A DNA stretch of 41,728 bases from Candidatus Woesearchaeota archaeon (GTDB lineage: Archaea; Nanobdellota; Nanobdellia; Woesearchaeales; UBA11576), in assembly GCA_013203345.1 (NCBI GenBank), contig JABMQF010000054.1, positions 1 through 41,728 on the forward strand, given 5' to 3'. Numbering within the stretch: position 1 is the first letter of the stretch; every line of letters begins with the position of its first letter. The notes beneath the pieces were generated by a model. It was not told the DNA's origin, did not search any database, and worked only from the letters and a program-made list of their open reading frames with translations. Below, piece by piece: positions 21,793 to 28,917 of this stretch. The translations under genes were made by a program, and so were the position numbers.

Positions 21793-23406
21793 TCAAATAT
21801 ACTCTTTAAACACTTTATGCATCTCATTTGCATTTCGCACATCTTTAAGATTTAATTTCTTTTTTGATATGATAAATGGCCAGGTCATGTCTCCTCCTAT
21901 TCCTCCATGCGCACCTACGTGCTCTGCAAACGAGACTGCCACACCATCTTTGTAATCTCCAAATATCACAAGATCGCCCATATTTTTCAGTGTGTTGAAT
22001 TCCTTGAGCTGTTTGATAAGTATTTGTTCATCGCCATATTTTTTCAATATGTTTGCTGCGTTTTCAATTTTTGTTTTTCCTTTTTTGCTAAATAGGACGG
22101 TTTCATTTCCTTGTTTTGCCATTATCAATCCTATGCCTTTTGTGTTTATCAGTTTTTCAATCAGGTCTGGATAATTTTTCTCTATATCTTTAATACCCAT
22201 TCTTTTCTTTGAATCACTGAAATATACATGAGCCATTGAGCATGAGTCAGCAACAACAATGCTTTTCTTTTCAAGGTTGAATTTTGAACTTGGTCTTTTT
22301 ACCACTTTTAGCATGGCTTTAGCCAAAAGAGTGCCTGCTAATCGTAGTGGTGCTGATACATACTGCAGAAATCGTATTATTTTTCTTAGAACTGTTGCCA
22401 TGAGTGTGATTGTTCCTTCATGTGGGCCTGTTAACCCGAAGCTTTTCACATCTGCGCATTTTTGGATATAGTCTACCAGATTCATTCTATGTATGATCCT
22501 GAAAGGGATTGAATCAACCTGGCCATGATCTGACAGTATGTACACATCGTATTCATCATCGTCGATGTATTTGCATATCCTCCGTACTCTTCGATCCAGC
22601 GATCTGAGTGCAAAGCCTGCGCCTGTGCTGTTCGGTCCCCTTAGATGGCCAATCTCGTCGAAGTTTAAGTAGTTGACAAGTATGCGCGGCACTTTGCGTT
22701 TTATATCAAGTATAGTTCCTATCGTGATGATTTCTGTCAGGATAGAATTCATCAACAATCTTCTAAATGGTATTTTGAAACTAAATATTGCTCTTCTTTT
22801 CATGAATAATATTATCAGGGGGTGAAGAATCATCTCAACAAACTCTATAATTAATTCTGCGAGTGAATAATATATGACTCGAAGAAGTGATATAGGTCTT
22901 AGGAAAAGAAAAAACCACAAACTACCTTCACTTAATCGTTTGAATCTCTTTGTCTTCGTCACTGTACTTAGTGTGAGTATTGATCTTGACGCGCTTCCTG
23001 AGAAGTGGTTTGAGTATGATGAACCGTCATGCAGTATTCCTTTTGTTTTACTGAAGTGAGTCTGTTCAATTTCTCTTACATGATTTGGATTTCCAAAGCT
23101 ATAGAATTTCTTTTTTTGCTTGTCAAAGAACCTGAATCCGGGTATCATAGAATTGTCGCCGTACATGATGCCTGCCTGTACTGCAGGTGTTCCACTTGGG
23201 ATTCCGCAGTTGTACTTGTGTAGGTGGTATCCTTTTTTCAGAAGTGATGCAATGAACTTGCATGAACCTTTCTCTATGAATCGTTTCAGCAAAGAGTGTG
23301 GTACTGAGTCTATCTGTATTATCAACAAGCCTTTACCTGTGGGCTTTTTTTTAGCGAGCTTCAGTCTTTTCGCAATGGGTTGGTAGAACAAGTCAGAAAA
23401 GCCCAT
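21793..23406 (-). CDS. Alkaline phosphatase superfamily / type I phosphodiesterase-like protein
   Basis: A 537-aa protein of the AlkP/nucleotide pyrophosphatase superfamily. Metal and nucleophile positions appear in order: LLIIQIDSVPHSLL, the nucleophile-like Thr in GIPSGTPAVQAGIMYG, NYLNFDEIGHLRGP (Asp and His), YILSDHGQ (Asp-His) and a late His in EHVGAHGGIGGDMTWPFII. A hydrophobic stretch with basic flanks (about residues 168-210) could anchor it to the membrane. It would hydrolyse a phosphodiester or phosphonate-type bond, perhaps of lipids or glycans. Start: AAGTGAT lies just upstream, and the gene begins 4 nt after the GTPase stop, so they are one operon. Confidence 0.82.
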   Translation of the reverse strand: MGFSDLFYQPIAKRLKLAKKKPTGKGLLIIQIDSVPHSLLKRFIEKGSCKFIASLLKKGYHLHKYNCGIPSGTPAVQAGIMYGDNSMIPGFRFFDKQKKKFYSFGNPNHVREIEQTHFSKTKGILHDGSSYSNHFSGSASRSILTLSTVTKTKRFKRLSEGSLWFFLFLRPISLLRVIYYSLAELIIEFVEMILHPLIILFMKRRAIFSFKIPFRRLLMNSILTEIITIGTILDIKRKVPRILVNYLNFDEIGHLRGPNSTGAGFALRSLDRRVRRICKYIDDDEYDVYILSDHGQVDSIPFRIIHRMNLVDYIQKCADVKSFGLTGPHEGTITLMATVLRKIIRFLQYVSAPLRLAGTLLAKAMLKVVKRPSSKFNLEKKSIVVADSCSMAHVYFSDSKKRMGIKDIEKNYPDLIEKLINTKGIGLIMAKQGNETVLFSKKGKTKIENAANILKKYGDEQILIKQLKEFNTLKNMGDLVIFGDYKDGVAVSFAEHVGAHGGIGGDMTWPFIISKKKLNLKDVRNANEMHKVFKEYI

Positions 23407-23410
23407 ACTA

Positions 23411-24148
23411 TCACTTCTTTATCTTCCCTTCTTGCCAGTCTCGAAGAACACTTCGTGCCGCTGCGTTGATGTCAGGCAGTCCGCCTTTCCTCAATTTTCT
23501 AATATGTAACGCGATGCTTTCAAGTACTTCTTCAGGGTCTTCACTGTGCTCCACTTCATAGTATGATTCAATCTGTTCAGGGAATGCTAATATGATTTCC
23601 ATGGCAGTTCCTTCAGGGTCTTTCAGGTTGCTGAACGTCCTTGCGGCGATTATAGCATGCTTTGTCTGGTCATCCTCTCTGTAGGGGAATACACCAGGCG
23701 TGTCAAGTAAGTACATATACTGGCTGATCTTTATGAGTTGGACTCCTTTTGTGTGACCTGATATTGATGCTGTGGATGCTGATGCCCTTCCTTTCAGAGC
23801 ATTTATCACTGATGACTTACCTGTATTAGGATATCCTAGAACACCAACCTTGAACTTGCCTTTCGGTGCGTGTTTCATGATTTCTTTTCTTAGCAATCCT
23901 GTTCCGAGTCTTTCTGTTGCTGAAACAAATAAGCATGGTCTGAGTTTTCTTTTTGCTTTCTCAAGATCCTTTTTTTCTACAAGGTCGCACTTGTTGATGA
24001 CATATATCATTACTTTGCCTGATCTGAGGACTTTTTCTTCTATCTCTTTGTTGCGCGTCTCATTCACAAGTCTTGCATCCAGTACCTCAAGGAGTATGTC
24101 TGCATCCTCGATAACACTATTCACCACCCTCCAAAAGCTTCCAGTCAT
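23411..24148 (-). CDS. Circularly permuted GTPase (YlqF/RbgA-like)
   Basis: A 245-aa GTPase with the G motifs in permuted order: G4 NKCD (YVINKCDLV), G5 SATE, G1 GYPNTGKSS, G2 TKG and G3 DTPG. This is the MMR1/HSR1/YlqF class, which helps late ribosomal large-subunit assembly. The ORF track start (24382) adds 78 residues read through repeat copy 4. The ATG at 24148 (MTGSFWRVVNSVIEDADILLEV) matches the family start exactly and lies about 25 nt from a TATA box (CTTTATAAAA, 24170-24178), so the extension is rejected. Confidence 0.92.
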   Translation of the reverse strand: MTGSFWRVVNSVIEDADILLEVLDARLVNETRNKEIEEKVLRSGKVMIYVINKCDLVEKKDLEKAKRKLRPCLFVSATERLGTGLLRKEIMKHAPKGKFKVGVLGYPNTGKSSVINALKGRASASTASISGHTKGVQLIKISQYMYLLDTPGVFPYREDDQTKHAIIAARTFSNLKDPEGTAMEIILAFPEQIESYYEVEHSEDPEEVLESIALHIRKLRKGGLPDINAAARSVLRDWQEGKIKK

Positions 24149-24169
24149 ATACCTAATCAACAAGGTGGC

Positions 24170-24178
24170 TTTTATAAA
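24170..24178 (-). promoter_or_regulatory. TATA box of the permuted-GTPase gene
   Basis: CTTTATAAAA on the minus strand, about 25 nt from the ATG at 24148. It decides the start against the longer frame and sits directly next to the tail of repeat copy 4. Confidence 0.55.
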
Positions 24179-24184
24179 GCTTGT

Positions 24185-24600
24185 GTCATTTGTGTCATTT
24201 GTATTGAATAAGTCAATACTAATTCTATATACAACACCTGCTAAGCTGCCTGCACCACAGATATCATGAATTTCTATTCCATCAATAGCACCAACAAAGC
24301 TGCCTGCGCCACCATTGCCGCCTAGCGAGCATTCAGAATCATATATACAAGACATATTCCTAGAAACAGAATAAACAAACACTGTGCTGCGAGCGTGGCA
24401 AGGGTATTGCGCAGGCAGCCAGATAATGCCAAGTCAGGAAGGCAAAAATCTCGATGTCAGAAAAGCAATTAACTCAATGTTAATCATACAAAAAATTCAT
24501 AAAAGGAATCAATAAGAAAATGCCTTCGGAAAAGAAAAGATAGTCCAAAACCTTCTTTGCAAATCAGAGAGAGTGGTTTAGGACAGCAACGAGATTTTCT
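24185..24600 (-). repeat. Dispersed structured repeat, copy 4
   Basis: Read on the minus strand: GATTTGCAAAGAAGG; hairpin TTCCGAAGG; CATTTTCTTATTGATTCCTTTTATG; a short variable tract with GCCTTCCTGACTTGGCA; then the terminal domain 24419-24299 (121 nt). The arms GCTGCCTGCGC / GCGCAGGCAGC are perfect, with TTGCC/GGCAA inside. The centre differs: CGCCCAACTGCGTTAGG is replaced by an AT-rich stretch. After the domain comes a tail, GCAGGCAGCTTAGCAGGTGTTGTA and GTATTGACTTA, partly duplicated in itself and shared with copy 1. It lies immediately upstream of the GTPase promoter. No gene is seen between it and the Dus gene. Confidence 0.7.
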
Positions 24601-24702
24601 GCAAATGCTGGATCAGTACACCTTAATTGGCAGACCTGCTGACTTATTACATACGAGAGAAAATATAGACATTATTATTTATCCGACCTATTTGACCTGT
24701 TG

Positions 24703-25665
24703 TTACTTGAATAATTTTTCAATCATTTCAACTACTTCTTCTTCATTATTTGCTTTCATAAGATTACGTCTCTTGCTCGCTGCGTCATCTGCTCCTGTGC
24801 AGAACCATAGCACGTGTTGTTTAATCTCTGGCCATCGATATACCTTCTGAACTTTCTTATACCTATCAATAAACTCAAGAAGCATTTTCCCTTTCTCGCA
24901 GGTATCCTTGTCAGGGACTATCTCACCTTTTCTAAGCAGCGCAGCACATTGAGTAAATAGGTGTGGATTGCCCATAGCTCCTCGTCCTATCATCACCATG
25001 TCACAGCCTGTTTTTTCAATCATCTGCGCCGAATCTTCTGCTTTCCATACATCTCCATTGCCGATGACAGGAACAGAGACTTTTTCCTTCACTTGTTGGA
25101 TTGCTGTCCAGTTCGCTTTTCCAGAATATCTTTGCTTGACTGTGCGTCCATGAACTGCGATAGCAGAAGCACCTGCTTCTTCAGCAATCTTTGCAGCTGC
25201 AACATGGTTGAGTGCTTGCGAGTCCCATCCTATTCTTATCTTTACAGTGACTGGCTTGTCAGTTGCAGATATGACTGAAGATATTATTTTTGTCATCTGC
25301 TCTGGATGTTTTGAGAAATAAGCGCCCATCTTTTGCCCTAGTATTTCTTTGTCAGGGCAGCCAAAGTTGATATCGATGATATCCGCTCCTGAGAGGAACT
25401 GCAATGACTCTGCCATCACAGACTCATCACGACCGACAATCTGCGCAGCCAACGGCCTTTCTTCAGGAATAAAATCAATTATGTTGTCTCTGTTTCTCTC
25501 TCCTTTCACAAGCCCGAGAGAGTGTATCATAGGTGAGTATACCAGCCCTGCGCCGTAATCACTGCACATAAGTCTGAATGCTGTGCAGTTCACGCCGAGC
25601 ATCGGCGCAAGGCAGAGCTGGTTCTCTATTCGAAGATTACCTATCTTTATGCTTTTTGTCATCAC
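24703..25665 (-). CDS. dus: tRNA-dihydrouridine synthase
   Basis: A 320-aa FMN-dependent TIM-barrel enzyme that reduces uridines in tRNA. Signatures: APMLGVNCTAFRLMC at the N-terminus, IDINFGCPDKEILGQKMGAYF with the catalytic-type Cys after N-x-G, KIRIGWD, AVHGRTVKQRYSGKANW, and phosphate-binding VIGNGDVW plus MIGRGAMGNPHLF. A helical C-terminal domain follows. The start may be M1 or M2. It begins 9 nt after the stop of the SIMPL protein gene, so they share a transcript. Which uridine is modified cannot be told. Confidence 0.93.
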   Translation of the reverse strand: MMTKSIKIGNLRIENQLCLAPMLGVNCTAFRLMCSDYGAGLVYSPMIHSLGLVKGERNRDNIIDFIPEERPLAAQIVGRDESVMAESLQFLSGADIIDINFGCPDKEILGQKMGAYFSKHPEQMTKIISSVISATDKPVTVKIRIGWDSQALNHVAAAKIAEEAGASAIAVHGRTVKQRYSGKANWTAIQQVKEKVSVPVIGNGDVWKAEDSAQMIEKTGCDMVMIGRGAMGNPHLFTQCAALLRKGEIVPDKDTCEKGKMLLEFIDRYKKVQKVYRWPEIKQHVLWFCTGADDAASKRRNLMKANNEEEVVEMIEKLFK

Positions 25666-25674
25666 GTCTTAATC

Positions 25675-26454
25675 TCACTGTTTTATCTCATACACTATGT
25701 TCATGTAAGCATCCACATTGACATTCTCTGGTGAGATCTCTGTGTCGAATGCCCTGCTGTCTGAACCCATTGATTCTGCCATAGCATACTTTGGCGCTGC
25801 ATAATAGTTGTACCCGACATTGGATTCAGATACTGCAACAATGTCACCTAACCTGACGCCAAGACCTTGTGCGATTGCTTCTGCTTTATCGCGTGCATTG
25901 CTTGATGCCTGTGCTAGTGATTCACTGTTGACATCTTCTTCCTTGCTGTCAGAGAGGCTGAAAGACACTCGATCAAGCCCGTTCGCTCCATTTTTAACAG
26001 CGACATCCAAAAGTCTGCCGACATCTGTCACATCATCTGTAGTTATTTTGAGCAGGTGCTGGGCAGTGTATCCTGTAATATCATACTCTTCCCTATCTCT
26101 GTCCCATTTCTGTTGTGGCCATAGGTTGTAGCTTGTACTCTCCATGTCGTCATCAGATACTCCTGCTTTCTTGAGCGCTGCCTTGACTGTATTCATGAGC
26201 CTTGCGTTCTGCTCTTGTGCCTGGTTTGCTGTTGCTTCATCTGTCTTGACTCTTATGTACATTTCTGCCTGGTCAGGGAATGTTTCAAATTGTGCTTCTC
26301 CTCTTACAGATATTGTGTTTCGTTGTGTAGCCCCTTCGCCTCCTGTCGTCACATTCACATCTGGCTGTGGTGCGAATATAATTGCAAGCGCAATGACTGC
26401 AAATCCAAGTGCCAATATAATTGCCGTAAGGCTTTGTTTAGATTCATTTTTCAT
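25675..26454 (-). CDS. SIMPL (DUF541) domain protein, membrane anchored
   Basis: About 259 aa. One N-terminal TM (IILALGFAVIALAIIFAP) is followed by an extracytoplasmic SIMPL/DUF541 domain: ISVRGEAQFETFPDQAEMYIRVKTDEATANQAQ, ITGYTAQHLLKITTDDV and the AQASSNARDKAEAIAQGLGVRLGDIVAVSE stretch. Its cellular role is poorly defined. Bacterial members have been linked to oxidative-stress resistance. The ORF track starts at a GTG (26463), but the ATG at 26454 has Shine-Dalgarno AAGGTGAT properly spaced, so I use it. It is first in an operon with dus. Confidence 0.88.
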   Translation of the reverse strand: MKNESKQSLTAIILALGFAVIALAIIFAPQPDVNVTTGGEGATQRNTISVRGEAQFETFPDQAEMYIRVKTDEATANQAQEQNARLMNTVKAALKKAGVSDDDMESTSYNLWPQQKWDRDREEYDITGYTAQHLLKITTDDVTDVGRLLDVAVKNGANGLDRVSFSLSDSKEEDVNSESLAQASSNARDKAEAIAQGLGVRLGDIVAVSESNVGYNYYAAPKYAMAESMGSDSRAFDTEISPENVNVDAYMNIVYEIKQ

Positions 26455-26538
26455 TATTATCACCTTGATTATAGTTAATGTTGTTTATAAGGCATATCCT
26501 ATATATATAGTTGTCTTTGGGTTCTAACTCGTTTGAAG

Positions 26539-27531
26539 CTATCCAGAATCAGTATCCATAAAGCCTGAAGAAATCGCTTCTACACCACACAGGCATCTGT
26601 TGTTGTGTTTTGTGCTGCAGTATTCAAAGCTGCCTTCGCAGGTTATCCATGCTCCGTTGCCTTTGTCGCAGGTATTCCTTTTCTTGTTGCAGTTGTCTGG
26701 CATCATGTAGCAGGGAACAATTCTTCCAAGGTGTGAACACCAGTATTTTGACGTGCCATCCCCTAATGTTTTTGTTGGAAATTCGATAAGTGTTGAGTTG
26801 CCGCATTCGCAGCCTCCATATATCATCGAACATTCTTCAAAGCTGCTCTTGCAGGTTATTGCTGATTCTGCAACTTCTCCACTGATTGTGATCTGTTGGC
26901 TTCTGCATATGTATGTGCCTGTGTCGCATTCATCACTTAATGTTTCTATATCAGGATCAGCATCTACAGAATCTTGGGAGTTATATTCTGTGCCGCATAC
27001 GCATTCTTGGAATGAGTGTGCACAGTCCTCATATCTTCCTCTGCAGACAATCTTTTCATCTCCATCCATACAGTCATGAGATTCATATTCGCAGACAGAC
27101 ATCTTGAGCATATCTGTTTCTCCATCAAGTGTTTCTATATAGTCTGTTGTATAGTCTGTTGTATAATCTATTGTGTAATCATAATTATGATCAGAATCAT
27201 TATTTTTGCTGTCAGAATCATAAACCTGATTATTTGATTCATCTTCTTCAGTCATGAATTCATCTGCGCATTTGATTATTCTGCACGCGCGGAATTTTTC
27301 CCTGCATTCCATGAAATTTAGAGGGCAGTAAATATCTCCAAGAGTCTTTCCAAGACAGACCACAACTCCACAGTCTAATTCTGCTACATCTTCTTCTGTA
27401 TAGAATGCTGTTGGTTTGGCAGGGAGTAATTTTGTTATGGTGTCACCTGTTATGATGTTTTTTCTATCGTCATTTATTGTGGCACATCCTGTAAGGAGCA
27501 GTGCCAGGATTAATATCATCACTTTTTTCAT
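26539..27531 (-). CDS. Putative lipoprotein with four cysteine-rich repeats
   Basis: 330 aa with an N-terminal signal and lipobox (ALLLTGCATIN), so it is probably exported and lipid-anchored. The mature part has about four repeats of the pattern C...C...I-x-C-x-G-x-[FY]-E-x-C...C-x-C-G, for example VCRGRYEDCAHSFQECVCG, ITCKSSFEECSMIYGGCECG and ITCEGSFEYCSTKHNNRCLCG, with a diverged first one. An acidic Asp/Tyr-Thr-rich linker (DYTIDYTTDYTTDY) separates repeats one and two. Many disulfides are likely. I do not recognise the family. A surface or adhesion role is only a guess. TATA-like CTATAAAAAC lies about 25 nt upstream of the ATG. Confidence 0.75.
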   Translation of the reverse strand: MKKVMILILALLLTGCATINDDRKNIITGDTITKLLPAKPTAFYTEEDVAELDCGVVVCLGKTLGDIYCPLNFMECREKFRACRIIKCADEFMTEEDESNNQVYDSDSKNNDSDHNYDYTIDYTTDYTTDYIETLDGETDMLKMSVCEYESHDCMDGDEKIVCRGRYEDCAHSFQECVCGTEYNSQDSVDADPDIETLSDECDTGTYICRSQQITISGEVAESAITCKSSFEECSMIYGGCECGNSTLIEFPTKTLGDGTSKYWCSHLGRIVPCYMMPDNCNKKRNTCDKGNGAWITCEGSFEYCSTKHNNRCLCGVEAISSGFMDTDSG

Positions 27532-27657
27532 TGGATTGCCTATGTATGCTGTTTTTATAGGGTCTTATTATACTTTTCGTGACAAAACTCATTTGTTCTG
27601 CTTTGTTTTTAAACCCCTGAGGATATATTTTTAAATGTGTTTATAATCCTTATAATT

Positions 27658-28365
27658 ATGTCACAGAGAGTACAGAAGATAATAGCAAACGCAGGGGTAT
27701 GCTCAAGGCGGAAAGCTGAGGACCTTATAGAGCAGGGAAGGGTATCTGTAAATGGTAAGGTTATCACTATAGGTAGCAAGGCTGATCTTTTCACTGATGT
27801 TATATTAGTTGATGAAAAGAAATTACCTAAGCCGCCAAAGATATATCTTGCTTTCAACAAACCGCCTGATTGCCTTACAACATTGGATGATCCTAAAGGC
27901 AGGAAGACAATTCTTGATTATGTTAAACTAAATTATCGTATAATTCCTGTGGGTCGTCTTGACTTCCTGACACAAGGTCTCCTTCTTCTTACCAATGATG
28001 GTGATTTTGCTAACCATGTGATGCATCCTAGGTATGAGGTGAAGAAATCATATCTCGTATTTCTGGACAAGCGTTTTTCTAGTAAGGACCTTGAGTTGAT
28101 AAGGAAGGGTGTGGATATTGGAGATGTGATTACTAAGCCAGCTAATGCAAAGTTTGCTTCGCCTGCACAGGATGTGGTGGAGATAACATTACATGAAGGT
28201 CAGAATCGTATAGTTCGCAGGATGATGAAGATGCTAGGTTATAGTGTGAAGCGTCTGATTAGGACTCGTGTAGGTCCTGTTGAACTGGGTAATCTTGCAC
28301 AGGGCAAGCAAAGGAATCTTACGCAGGAGGAGATTGAAAAGATACTCTCAAAATCCACTTCTTGA
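27658..28365 (+). CDS. RsuA/RluB-family pseudouridine synthase
   Basis: About 235 aa from the ATG at 27658. An N-terminal S4 RNA-binding domain (MSQRVQKIIANAGVCSRRKAEDLIEQGRVSVNGK) is followed by the catalytic domain with the signature VGRLDFLTQGLLLLTNDGD, where the Asp is catalytic, and NRIVRRMMKMLGYSVKRLIRTRVG near the end. This is the bacterial RsuA/RluB/E/F class that modifies rRNA, and it is uncommon in archaea, so transfer from bacteria is likely. The track start (27637) adds an odd FIILII lead. A TATA-like box (GGATATATTTTTAAA) about 25-30 nt upstream fits a leaderless start at 27658. Confidence 0.9.
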   Translation: MSQRVQKIIANAGVCSRRKAEDLIEQGRVSVNGKVITIGSKADLFTDVILVDEKKLPKPPKIYLAFNKPPDCLTTLDDPKGRKTILDYVKLNYRIIPVGRLDFLTQGLLLLTNDGDFANHVMHPRYEVKKSYLVFLDKRFSSKDLELIRKGVDIGDVITKPANAKFASPAQDVVEITLHEGQNRIVRRMMKMLGYSVKRLIRTRVGPVELGNLAQGKQRNLTQEEIEKILSKSTS

Positions 28366-28387
28366 TTACTATTTCAATGGAACTATG

Positions 28388-28525
28388 TCGGAAATGCTAT
28401 TGAAAACCGCGCATTTCAGTGCGCGGATGAGCATTTCCGAGCATCCTAAAAATCCTCCTGTGAAAGAAAGTAAACATTCAAATTCTACCCTTTAGGGTGG
28501 AGTAGAGAACTTTCGGCGGATTTTT
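28388..28525. ncRNA. Highly structured intergenic region, possible ncRNA or terminator
   Basis: No gene is seen between 28366 and 28917. The first structure has perfect 11-nt arms TCGGAAATGCT (28388) and AGCATTTCCGA (to 28440), enclosing a second hairpin CCGCGCA/TGCGCGG. The next one (28448-28525) has arms AAAATCC-T-CC / GG-C-GGATTTT, then GAAAGT/ACTTTC, with an ACCCT/AGGGT hairpin inside, and ends in a T-run. It could be the 3' end of the pseudouridine synthase message, a small RNA, or a mobile-element remnant. A TATA-like GATATAATCTTTAAA follows at about 28528. Confidence 0.45.
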
Positions 28526-28585
28526 ATGATATAATCTTTAAACTTCTTTTTTTTAATCACATAGAATGACCGAAAAGAACACGTT

Positions 28586-28700
28586 TTCCCGTCAAGGGAA
28601 TGAATAGAAATGCATCATTCCCGTCGAGGGAATGAATAGGAACTCATCATTCCTATTGAGGGAATGAATAGAAACTCATCATTCCTATAAAGGGAATGAA
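28586..28700. repeat. Tandem array of 32-nt hairpin-forming repeats
   Basis: Three full units of exactly 32 nt (starting 28586, 28618, 28650) and a partial one (28682). Each carries GGGAATGAATAG, ACTCATCATT and TTCC. CATTCCC(GTCGA)GGGAATG folds as a hairpin, and the later units (CATTCCT...AGGGAATG) change both sides or keep a wobble pair. There are no unique spacers, so it is not a CRISPR. Confidence 0.8.
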
Positions 28701-28878
28701 TCACCCCTTTTTTTCTTACAGAATACAGTCAGTGCAGCAACTTAATATGTATTTGTTGTTTGGGTAATACATGTTGGGAAGTATATTCTTTACATTAGAA
28801 AGCGCATATAACAACTATATAATATAATTATTATTATTAACTTTGCCGTGAATAATATTGGAGAAAATACATTAGAAA

Positions 28879-28888
28879 CTTTTAAATA
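28879..28888 (+). promoter_or_regulatory. TATA box of the PRPP synthase gene
   Basis: CTTTTAAATA centred about 34 nt before the ATG at 28918, predicting a leader of about 10 nt. It supports the ATG over the TTG at 28909. Confidence 0.5.
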
Positions 28889-28917
28889 TCATTTTTTCTA
28901 ACCCCTCTTTGATCAGC

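Noticed and set aside
23411-24382. 323-aa version of the permuted GTPase
   Set aside because: The first 78 residues read through repeat copy 4; family start and TATA box support the ATG at 24148.
28586-28700. CRISPR array
   Set aside because: Units are contiguous 32-nt repeats without unique spacers, and no cas gene is in the window.
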